Assembly: GCA_951813295.1 (NCBI GenBank)
Contig: CATOTI010000002.1
Span: 4,226,522 to 4,290,521, forward strand
Reading direction: 5' to 3'
Length of the DNA: 64,000 nucleotides
Source: an uncultured Pseudomonadales bacterium
GTDB taxonomy: Bacteria > Pseudomonadota > Gammaproteobacteria > Pseudomonadales > Azotimanducaceae
Each line of letters begins with the position of its first letter. Position 1 is the stretch's first letter. Both the position numbers and the translations under genes were made by a program. Below the pieces are notes generated by a model. The model ran no database searches, had not been told where the DNA came from, and worked only from the letters and a program-made list of their open reading frames with translations. Positions 16,256 to 23,104 of the stretch are shown piece by piece.

Positions 16256-17425
16256 ATGCCTGTAGCTGCCGTTCCGAAATATTTGGGAGACAGTTTCAAA
16301 GACGCTTCGCCTGCCTCGCGATTCGGCATGTTCTTAAAGTTATGGCAGAAGGTCGATTGGTCCAAAGAGACCGATAGCGTATCTGCGTCAAAAGAAGCAG
16401 CAGCTATCAACCCCGCTGATCGTAAAATGTTGGACGCCTTCGGCAAGCGCCAGAAGGCGGTGTTTGCGAACCTATCGGAGGAGTCGCAGCTTCAACTGAT
16501 TGCCAGGTCAGACTCGCCCTTCGCCACCGGCCTGGGTAACGAACACCCGCTGGAAAATGGTTTCTCCTTCCTCAACCCCTACGGCCTGCCGTATCTGCCG
16601 GGCAGCGGTGTCAAGGGCGTGGTGCGACGGGCGGCGGAAGAACTGGCCGGAATCGCGCCGAGTGTGACCTGGGCGGCTCAGTCCGAAGATGGCGTATGGA
16701 CGCAGGAAGCCATTAATACCTTGTTCGGACCAGATTCCTCTGATGCGGGGCATGGTGCCCTGTCTTTCTGGGATGTCCTGCCGGAAATATCCGGAGGCAG
16801 GCTCGCGATCGAGGTCATGACCCCGCACTATTCTCACTATTACCAAGGCAGTGCCTCGCCCCATGACTCGGGCCAACCCATCCCCATCAATTTTATGACC
16901 GTGCCGCCAGGGTCGAATTTCACCTTCCATGTGGTTTGCGACCGCAAGCGCCTGACAACTGATCTGGCTGAAAATGATCGTTGGAAAACCCTGTTGGAAT
17001 CCGCCTTTGAACACGCTTTCGAATGGTGTGGTTTCGGTGCCAAGACCGCCGTGGGGTATGGGGCGATGCAACGAGATACGGGGCAGGAGGCCGAGATAAA
17101 GCGTCGGCACCAGGAACGCCAGCAACGCGAAATGCAAGAGAGGCAGCGGGCCGAACGCCTGGCGGCGATGTCCCCGATAGAACGGGAGATCCAGGAAGTG
17201 CTTGAGGCGCGGACGGACAAGAACATGACGGAAATCGCTGCAATCATCCAGGCGGTGAAAGATGAGCTGTGGCGAGGTCAGGACAAAATCACCGTTGCGG
17301 AGGAACTCAAAGCCCGGATGCAAAAAGCAAAACAATGGCGTGAGACAAGTGCAAAGAAAAGGCCTGCCAAAGACAAGGACCATCAGAACACCCTGCGTGT
17401 CATGGCTTGGCTGACCGGCCAATGA
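16256..17425 (+). CDS. cmr6: Type III-B RAMP protein Cmr6 with long charged C-terminal extension
   Basis: A 389-residue Cmr6. The core shows SPFATGLGNEHPLENGFSFL, LPYLPGSGVKGVVRRAAEE (the family's GSxxKG helix) and a GFGAKTAVGYG G-loop near residue 265. I chose the ATG at 16256: it has a GGGGAGG site 9 bp upstream and lies directly after the cmr5 stop, although the frame stays open upstream. After the core there is a charged, coiled-coil-like tail of about 110 residues rich in Arg, Glu, Lys and Gln, which looks like an accessory extension. The stop overlaps the cas6 ATG. Confidence 0.9.
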   Translation: MPVAAVPKYLGDSFKDASPASRFGMFLKLWQKVDWSKETDSVSASKEAAAINPADRKMLDAFGKRQKAVFANLSEESQLQLIARSDSPFATGLGNEHPLENGFSFLNPYGLPYLPGSGVKGVVRRAAEELAGIAPSVTWAAQSEDGVWTQEAINTLFGPDSSDAGHGALSFWDVLPEISGGRLAIEVMTPHYSHYYQGSASPHDSGQPIPINFMTVPPGSNFTFHVVCDRKRLTTDLAENDRWKTLLESAFEHAFEWCGFGAKTAVGYGAMQRDTGQEAEIKRRHQERQQREMQERQRAERLAAMSPIEREIQEVLEARTDKNMTEIAAIIQAVKDELWRGQDKITVAEELKARMQKAKQWRETSAKKRPAKDKDHQNTLRVMAWLTGQ

Positions 17426-18348
17426 ACTCTTACCCCATCGTTCGCTACCGCTTCGAGTGCACCGTGCAGCAACCGCTGTCGCTGCCGCCTTACAGTGGCT
17501 CCATACTCAGGGGTGCCTTCGGCGCGGCCCTGCGGCGCATGGCCTGCGTCACAGGACGCACGGTGTGCGATGGCTGCCCGGTTCAGAGTGGCTGTTCCTA
17601 TACGGCTGTTTTCGAGCCTGTGACCAGCGGTCCTGACCACCGTCAGCGCGCAGCGATGCTGCCCTATGTGATCGAACCGCCACCCCCGGGCGACGCCATG
17701 TTGACTCCGGAAGATCAACTGGGGTTCCACATGGTGCTGTTCGGCAAAGCGCTGGCGCAACTGCCGCTGATCATCCTTGCCTGGCAGCAGGCCCTAGCTT
17801 GCGGGCTCGGTCGGAGCAAGGTGAAGGCGAGGTTATGCCGCGTCAGCCGCTGCGATGGCGAGCGGCACGAGAGCATCTGGCATGAGCACATGCCGGAAAT
17901 CCCAACACACGAACAGCGTACCCGGGTGACTGCACCAACAGACGCCACCAGTATCCAACTGCGCATGGAAACCCCGCTGCGATTGCAACGCCAGGGCAAG
18001 GTGCTGGGGACAGCCAGACTGACGCCGGCGGATTTGATGGTCAGTTGCCTGCGCCGCATTCGCCTGTTTCAGGATACTGCTGGCCTGCCGTCGGATACCG
18101 GGGACATCAGGGAACTCACCGAACAGGCGAAAACGCTGGGGAGCGAACACAAGCTGCGCCTGCTCCACTGGTCTCGCTATTCCTCCCGGCAGCAGCAGAA
18201 AATGCACCTGCCCGGGCTGGTCGGTGACTGGCGCATCACCGGCGAGTTGCGATCTTTCCTGCCGTCCCTGTACCTGTGTGAGTTGCTGCATGTCGGCAAA
18301 AACACCGGATTCGGGCTTGGGAAGTTCACAATTCACAACGTGACATGA
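17422..18348 (+). CDS. cas6: Cas6 pre-crRNA endoribonuclease
   Basis: A 308-residue RAMP nuclease of the PF10040 Cas6 group. The N-terminal SGSILRGAFGAALRRMAC helix is followed by a Cys cluster C-x6-C-x2-C-x5-C (CVTGRTVCDGCPVQSGC), common in this branch and possibly metal-binding. The C-terminal glycine-rich loop is GKNTGFGLGKF. Cas6 cuts the array transcript in each repeat, leaving an 8-nt 5' handle. The start ATG overlaps the cmr6 stop (ATGA), so it is co-expressed with the effector genes. The catalytic His cannot be assigned with certainty. Confidence 0.85.
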   Translation: MNSYPIVRYRFECTVQQPLSLPPYSGSILRGAFGAALRRMACVTGRTVCDGCPVQSGCSYTAVFEPVTSGPDHRQRAAMLPYVIEPPPPGDAMLTPEDQLGFHMVLFGKALAQLPLIILAWQQALACGLGRSKVKARLCRVSRCDGERHESIWHEHMPEIPTHEQRTRVTAPTDATSIQLRMETPLRLQRQGKVLGTARLTPADLMVSCLRRIRLFQDTAGLPSDTGDIRELTEQAKTLGSEHKLRLLHWSRYSSRQQQKMHLPGLVGDWRITGELRSFLPSLYLCELLHVGKNTGFGLGKFTIHNVT

Positions 18349-18388
18349 ACAGCCCCGCTCTGCCACCCACGTAAGGGATGAAAATCTG

Positions 18389-19075
18389 ATGGCAAAACTC
18401 AAAGCGCATATCGGCTTCGTTTCTGATCAACCCTTGCCGAACATTTTGCCGATGCTGCATGAGGGCATGAAACCGGAAAAGGTCTATCTGCTGTGCAGCG
18501 ATCAGCAACGAGACAAAGGCAATGGCAAAGCCCAGCGCGACGTGATTCAACAAATGGGTGTTGCCGTGGAACTTGTGCGGGTCGCGGATGCCTTCTGTTT
18601 GCAAGGTATTGAAGATGCCGTAGACGGGCTAATCAACAAACACAGTCCCCACGAAGTCGTATTCAACGCCACCGGCGGCACCAAGCCGATGAGTATTGCC
18701 GCGTTCGAACAATGTTCGTGTCGCGGCGTTGGTGTGTTCTACGTGCAAACGCCCGAAATTGTCTGGCTGAACCCAACTGGCAATGAAAATAGCGAAAAGA
18801 TCGTGATTGCCGGGTCGCTTCCGCTCCGGCACTTTTTGCAGGCCCATGGCATTGATCTGATCAAAGACGAAAAGTCCGATATACCCAAATATCTCCGTGA
18901 CCTGGCCGGCTCTTGGGCTAATAGGGCGGAAAAATACGCCAACGCATACAGTACGCTCAACTATTACGCAGGAGAAGCGGAAGGAAAGCTGGAGCTGACT
19001 ATAGACATACGCGAAGACAATAGGCCGAAACATCTAACGGATCTGTTAAGCGAACTTGAGAACGATAAGAGTTGA
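18389..19075 (+). CDS. CARF-domain half of a split Can2/Card1-type (DUF1887) effector
   Basis: A 228-residue protein whose N-terminal half is a CARF sensor: Rossmann strands (AHIGFVSDQPLPNILPML, KVYLLCSD) and the ligand-binding loop FNATGGTKPMSIAAFE at about 93-107. The remainder resembles the linker/winged-helix of Can2/Card1 nucleases. These normally continue into a PD-(D/E)XK nuclease in the same chain, but here the frame ends at TGA (19073-19075) and the nuclease follows in another frame, overlapping by 4 bp. Predicted role: sense cyclic oligoadenylate made by Cas10. A GTAAGGGATG site precedes the start. Confidence 0.75.
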   Translation: MAKLKAHIGFVSDQPLPNILPMLHEGMKPEKVYLLCSDQQRDKGNGKAQRDVIQQMGVAVELVRVADAFCLQGIEDAVDGLINKHSPHEVVFNATGGTKPMSIAAFEQCSCRGVGVFYVQTPEIVWLNPTGNENSEKIVIAGSLPLRHFLQAHGIDLIKDEKSDIPKYLRDLAGSWANRAEKYANAYSTLNYYAGEAEGKLELTIDIREDNRPKHLTDLLSELENDKS

Positions 19076-19584
19076 TCAAGTTCATCAAGAAGGACAACCA
19101 AGATTCGGAGCAGTACAAATTCAAGGATGAATCCACGCGCCAGTTTGTCAACGGTGGTTGGCTTGAAGCACGGATATTCGATGAATTGAAGTCGCTAAGA
19201 AACGAATATCGACAAATCGCTGCGAGCGCCCGCAACGTGACCGTCCAACACCGTGCTGGCGCGACCAGAAGTGCGGTAAGAAACGAACTGGATGTGATCG
19301 CGCTGATCCATCACCAAATGTGGGTGTTCGAGTGCAAGACCGGCAGATTCCATCCCAATAGCGGGCGCTCCGACCGGCGCGGCGGAGAGGACATGGTCTA
19401 TAAGCTGGCAGGCACTATGAAAAACCTGGGTGGCCTGCGCACCCGGGGCTGTGTGGTGTCGTTCAATCCCCTGAGAGATGTAGAGAAGTCTCGTGCCGAT
19501 CTACTCGACATCGCCGTGATAGACGGTGGCAACCTTGCGAACCTGCGAAGCAAACTCGTCACCACGCTTGGGCTGGCGTCATAG
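19072..19584 (+). CDS. PD-(D/E)XK nuclease half of a split Can2/Card1-type effector
   Basis: A 170-residue protein starting at a TTG that overlaps the previous stop (TTGA). It contains the nuclease core of DUF1887 effectors: GGWLEARIFDEL (Glu32), NELDVIAL (Asp74) and VFECKTG (Glu87-x-Lys89), giving a complete E-D-ExK site. Can2/Card1 proteins cut supercoiled DNA and RNA when bound to the cyclic messenger. Here the sensor and nuclease would be separate chains, or a frameshift has broken one gene. All catalytic residues are kept, which argues against long-standing decay. Confidence 0.75.
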   Translation: MIKFIKKDNQDSEQYKFKDESTRQFVNGGWLEARIFDELKSLRNEYRQIAASARNVTVQHRAGATRSAVRNELDVIALIHHQMWVFECKTGRFHPNSGRSDRRGGEDMVYKLAGTMKNLGGLRTRGCVVSFNPLRDVEKSRADLLDIAVIDGGNLANLRSKLVTTLGLAS

Positions 19585-19649
19585 CGGGCGCTCGCGACGA
19601 CTGACCTGAAGCCCTGCCCCCTTACCAACACTGAACGGGATAACACCCC

Positions 19650-19949
19650 TTGAAACGCTGGCTTGTTACCCGCCACCCGGGTGCGGGGCAGTGGTTCGCT
19701 CGGCACGACTATACTTTCGATCACCATATCCCACACGCAGATGTGAGCCGCATGGCTCCTGGCGATGCGGTGTACGGCACGCTGCCAGTGCCCTTGGTGG
19801 CTGAGTTGTGCGAGCGCGGTATGGAATACTGGCACCTGTCTATTCCCATGAAGGCCGCAGATCGGGGAAGAGAACTGTCTGCCGATGACCTCGACAGCCT
19901 GGGAGCGACCCTGGAACGGTTTTGGTGTGTCCGGCACCCCAAGCAATAA
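19650..19949 (+). CDS. csx16: Csx16 (VVA1548-family CRISPR accessory protein)
   Basis: A 99-residue protein matching the Csx16 pattern: WLVTRHPGAGQWF at the start, APGDAVYGTLPVPLVAELCERGMEYWHLSI in the middle and GRELSADDLDSLGATLERF near the end. The likely start is the TTG at 19650 because the conserved W-x-VTRHPGA begins two codons later. Csx16 occurs with type III systems that signal by cyclic oligoadenylate and has been proposed to be a ring-nuclease-like regulator; the activity of this one is inferred. It sits between the effector pair and the adaptation genes. Confidence 0.8.
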   Translation: MKRWLVTRHPGAGQWFARHDYTFDHHIPHADVSRMAPGDAVYGTLPVPLVAELCERGMEYWHLSIPMKAADRGRELSADDLDSLGATLERFWCVRHPKQ

Positions 19950-20057
19950 CCGACTGATGAAAAAGGCCAGTTTGCCGGGCGACAAGCTTACCAGCCCGGC
20001 ATAACGCAGCCCCCGGCACTAACCTGTGCAGCAACTTTCGACAACCCCGGTGGCACC

Positions 20058-20342
20058 ATGCCAGAGCGTCAATGCTACTTGTTCGCCTACGATATCCGCG
20101 ACCCGCAACGGCTCCGCCGTGCGCTCACCGTCCTGAAGGACTACGCCTGGGGCGGTCAGAAGTCTGTGTTCGAGTGTTTTTTGACGGCAGCGGAGAAGCG
20201 CGAACTGTCCGCGCGGATCCGGGCAACGATTGATGAAGATGAAGACAGCCTGCTGGCGGTCAGAGTACCCGCTCCGGAGCGCATTCAAGGCCTGGGCATT
20301 GCCTGCCTGCCCAGGGACGAGCCACTGTTCTATGTTGGGTAA
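20058..20342 (+). CDS. cas2: Cas2 (first copy)
   Basis: A 94-residue ferredoxin-fold protein. CYLFAYDIRDPQRLRRALTVLKDYAWGGQKSVFECFL has the Cas2 strand with the conserved Asp (YDIRD), the Arg-rich helix and the S-VFEC strand. It forms the dimer at the centre of the spacer-integration complex. It lies 23 bp before cas1, and the two are probably co-transcribed. It differs clearly from the second Cas2 downstream (22060-22332), so the locus has two distinct Cas2 proteins. Confidence 0.9.
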   Translation: MPERQCYLFAYDIRDPQRLRRALTVLKDYAWGGQKSVFECFLTAAEKRELSARIRATIDEDEDSLLAVRVPAPERIQGLGIACLPRDEPLFYVG

Positions 20343-20365
20343 AACCATTTCGGGAGAGCAACGCC

Positions 20366-21304
20366 ATGGCCACGCTGTATATTGACCGTCAAGGCGCTGC
20401 GCTCAGTCATGAACGCGGCCGACTGTGGGTTCGCTATGCCGAGGAAAAACAATCGGTTCTGGTGAGGAGCCTGGAAAGGGTAGTGGTCACCGCAGGATGC
20501 ACCCTGGACAGCCGAACGCTGCTGATGCTGAGCGAGGCGGACATTCCCATCGTCATTCTGCACCCGCGCAAACAGACGGTGAGCTGGTGTGGCGGCTGGC
20601 ACCACGGCAACACCGCCCGCCGCATCGCGCAATACCAACTGGCCCAGGATACCGCGCTGTGCGCCGAACTGGCCCGGCAATTGGTCAGGCTGAAACTGAT
20701 GCGGCAAAGAAGGTTGTTGCGCCACTTGATGCCTCGGTATCCGGCGAAGCGCCGGGCGCTATTTGTCGGCTGCGCCAGGTTGGCTGAACTGGTCGACACG
20801 ATTGGCACGCAGCGCATGGATGAAATACGCGGCCTGGAAGGAGCTGGTGCCCGCAGCTACTTCGCTGCCTATTGTCAGGTTTATCCCGAACGTTTCGATT
20901 TTACCAACCGCAACCGCAGACCACCTCGCGACCCGGTCAACGCCTGCCTGTCGCTGGCCTACACACTGTTGACGACCGACGCCTTGCGTGCGCTGCATGC
21001 CAGTGGACTGGACCCGACCATCGGCTTTTACCACCAGCCCGCCTACGGTCGGGCATCGCTTGCCTGTGATCTGGTGGAAATCGTCAGAACCCAAGCCGAC
21101 TGCTGTGTTTTGGATATGTTCCGCAAGCAGGTGCTGGACAGCAAGCACTTCAAGCAACGCGATGGTGGTCTGTTTCTCGACAAAGAAGGCCGCCGTCGCT
21201 TTTTCTCCCGCTGGGAGCGGCAGGCCGATTCGCACCGCCGTTTTTTGCACCGGACGGCATCGGCCTGGGCAACCCGGGTAATCCAGTTGGCGGAGCATTC
21301 TTGA
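20366..21304 (+). CDS. cas1: Cas1 integrase
   Basis: A 312-residue Cas1. The N-terminal beta domain (LYIDRQGAALSHERGRLWVR to DIPIVILH) is followed by the helical domain with the catalytic Glu in RGLEGAGARSYF, the NRNRRPPRDPVNACLSLAYTLL block, and His plus acidic residues in GFYHQPAYGRASLACDLVEIVR. Together with Cas2 it inserts new spacers. The start ATG follows a GGGAGAGC site. Its end overlaps the degenerate paralogue by 4 bp. Everything needed for catalysis is present. Confidence 0.93.
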   Translation: MATLYIDRQGAALSHERGRLWVRYAEEKQSVLVRSLERVVVTAGCTLDSRTLLMLSEADIPIVILHPRKQTVSWCGGWHHGNTARRIAQYQLAQDTALCAELARQLVRLKLMRQRRLLRHLMPRYPAKRRALFVGCARLAELVDTIGTQRMDEIRGLEGAGARSYFAAYCQVYPERFDFTNRNRRPPRDPVNACLSLAYTLLTTDALRALHASGLDPTIGFYHQPAYGRASLACDLVEIVRTQADCCVLDMFRKQVLDSKHFKQRDGGLFLDKEGRRRFFSRWERQADSHRRFLHRTASAWATRVIQLAEHS

Positions 21305-22063
21305 GCCGCTGCCTGATGATAGACGCCTGCCAGCCGACTCGCCTACGACTGGATGGGCCATCATTGATGGTGCAGCGCACGGGTCAAGCCTCGCGACGGT
21401 TCCCCCTGCGCCTGTTGCGCCAGGTCGTCGTCACCGGCTCGCAGCTTGACGGCTTGCCTGCGGCCATCGAATGTGCCGCGCAACAGATCAACGTGTACTT
21501 TCTGAACGCCAGCAGTGAAATACGTGCCCAACTGATCGGGTACTTCCCATCCGCTGTCGAATGGAACGAATGGTTCGACCAATGCCGTTGGAGCCAATCA
21601 TGGCTTGGCGTTTACGAAGCCGCCATTGCTCAGTCAGTGCAATGCCTCTGCGTTGAATCCCGGCTGTTTGGGCAGTTGCGAAACAGTGGCCGCAACCGCT
21701 ACTACCAACAGACCGCTGCGGCTTTGAAACGCCGCTGGGGAAAATCGGCATATGCCGACGCTCGACAATGGTTGCGCGGATTTGCCACAGTCACGGCCAC
21801 CCAGGCCATGCTGGAAACTGGGGTCGCGTCTGGCCACCGTTTCAAAGCACGGCTGCTCCAGGACGCCACGCAACTGCTTTTTGTGGATGCCCTGTTCAAC
21901 TGCCACCAGGATAACTGCATCGCGCCACCCGATAATGCTCATGGCGCAGGGGTCTATTACCATGCCCGTGCGGAAGTCTGGCGTTCTCCTGCTGACACGC
22001 CTCTACATGTCGCTGGAATATCACTTTACCGAAAAAGAAAAACTCGACGGGCTGCGGCCATGA
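21301..22063 (+). CDS. Degenerate Cas1 paralogue, probably frameshifted near its end
   Basis: About 253 codons, starting at a TTG that overlaps the cas1 stop. The N-terminus (PTRLRLDGPSLMVQRTG to QQINVYFLNAS) resembles the Cas1 beta domain. The helical region lacks the Glu-Gly-x4-YF and YHQP-type catalytic blocks, so it is predicted to be inactive. From about 21975 the +1 reading frame looks more protein-like (SGVLLLTRLYMSLEYHF, then EKEKLDGLRP) and stops in TGA overlapping the second cas2 ATG, as coupled genes do. The original frame instead runs on into cas2, making an in-frame Cas1-like/Cas2 fusion of 343 residues. A one-base indel at about 21970-21985 is the simplest explanation. Confidence 0.6.
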
Positions 22064-22332
22064 AACGCGATTATCTGGTGTGCTACGACATTGCTGACCC
22101 GAAGAGACTACAGAAAGTGCACCGCCGCGTGGCCAACGAAGCGGAATTCATCCAGCTATCCGTGTATCACTTGTCGGCGGACCAAGAGTCACTTGAGGCG
22201 TTTGTTGCAGCGCTAGATGAGTTGATCGACCAGCATGCCGACGACGTAAGAATATACCCGCTATCCTTAAGCGCCGAACTCGAAACATGGGGCAGGGAAC
22301 GCCGCGTAAACGGGCTATACTTGTTGGAATAG
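22060..22332 (+). CDS. cas2: Cas2 (second copy)
   Basis: A 90-residue Cas2 from the ATG at 22060. DYLVCYDIADPKRLQKVHRRV carries the conserved Asp strand and helix, SVYHLSADQESLEAF the second helix, and the C-terminus ends in a short strand NGLYLLE. It lies in the same frame as the Cas1-like gene upstream and can be read as its C-terminal domain. Its own ATG with overlapping TGA in the other frame suggests it was an independent gene. It is the last protein-coding gene before the array. Confidence 0.85.
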   Translation: MKRDYLVCYDIADPKRLQKVHRRVANEAEFIQLSVYHLSADQESLEAFVAALDELIDQHADDVRIYPLSLSAELETWGRERRVNGLYLLE

Positions 22333-22380
22333 CTTCCGCCATGCGATGCAACCAGCGGACATATCTCGACACTGTACCGA

Positions 22381-22429
22381 CCCACGACCCACGACCCACG
22401 ACCCACGACCCACGACCCACGACCCACGA
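22381..22429. repeat. Seven tandem copies of a 7-bp unit (CCCACGA)
   Basis: Seven uninterrupted copies of CCCACGA, flanked by partial units and ending in CCGCGGGG. It lies between the last cas gene and the array leader, starting 48 bp after the cas2 stop. The unit is not a CRISPR repeat. It could vary in copy number by slippage. Confidence 0.9.
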
Positions 22430-22506
22430 CCCGCGGGGGATGAATCAGCACAGTCGGAGAAGGTTGACATCGCCCTGCGCGAATGCGCATATTGCCCCAG
22501 TGGCTC

Positions 22507-22535
22507 TTGACGGACTCATTAACAGTTTGTATTTA
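22507..22535 (+). promoter_or_regulatory. Candidate CRISPR leader promoter
   Basis: TTGACG (22507-22512), exactly 17 bp, then TATTTA (22530-22535): a good sigma70-like match, directed toward the array 127 bp downstream. The interval 22333-22661 also holds the 7-bp tandem repeat and otherwise no gene. The stretch from 22536 to 22661 has T-rich blocks typical of a leader. Confidence 0.45.
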
Positions 22536-22661
22536 GTAATCTGGCAAGAACACCTCTGAAGGTGGCTGGAATGGTCTTTGGTCGTCAACTTTTTTTCTGC
22601 ACTGCAGGCGGTGATGTACCCATCTATCGCATTGATAGTAGTGGTATTTTTGCAGCTAGCG

Positions 22662-22838
22662 GTTGGAATCCTTCCCTGATTTAGAAGGGATTAAGACGAA
22701 TTCGGCGACTCTCATTGCTTGTCTGTCTCGCTGTTGGAATCCTTCCCTGATTTAGAAGGGATTAAGACAGCCTGACCATGCGACATGAACTCCACCAAGC
22801 GCGTTGGAATCCTTCCCTGATTTAGAAGGGATTAAGAC
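22662..22838 (+). CRISPR. Short CRISPR array: three 36-bp repeats, two spacers
   Basis: Three identical 36-bp repeats, GTTGGAATCCTTCCCTGATT followed by TAGAAGGGATTAAGAC, at 22662-22697, 22733-22768 and 22803-22838. Spacers are 35 bp (22698-22732) and 34 bp (22769-22802). The inner CCTTC/GAAGG arms can pair, and the repeat ends in ATTAAGAC, a plausible 8-nt type III handle, which agrees with transcription left to right from the leader. After the third repeat the sequence turns directly into a broken methyltransferase gene on the other strand, so the array has probably lost its distal end. Confidence 0.95.
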
Positions 22839-22849
22839 TTTCGAAGAAC

Positions 22850-23104
22850 GTGTGATGCCGTCGCGAACTTGAACCGGGGCGGAAACGTCTGGATCGCAGC
22901 CGCCTCTCGCACGGAAATCGTCGTGCGGTCCAAATCCGGATGACCGAAGCGCACCTTGGCCGGCGACCGCGCCGTTAAGCCCGACCCCGCAGTCGCAGAG
23001 CGCTTGGCCTCGGCATCGTCGCCTCCGTATGTGAGGTCGAGATCCTCACCGCGGTAGAGGCGCACGAGGTTGGCGAGGAAGCCGATCTGCGCGGGCGTCC
23101 AGTC
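22850..23104 (-). pseudogene. Fragment of a DNA methyltransferase subunit (HsdM-like), interrupted by an IS
   Basis: Read leftward, the strand encodes DWTPAQIGFLANLVRLYRGE, as in the C-terminal region of HsdM-type methyltransferases, and later ISVREAAAIQTFPPRF. The IS256-family element inserted at 23105 splits it: joining 24484 onward to 23104 across the 9-bp target duplication restores an open frame (KGFFHRDWTPAQ). Its other end is lost at the CRISPR array. The exact subfamily is uncertain. Confidence 0.4.

Noticed and set aside
22839..22875. A third spacer after the last CRISPR repeat
   Set aside because: No further repeat follows, and the sequence runs directly into the methyltransferase fragment on the other strand.
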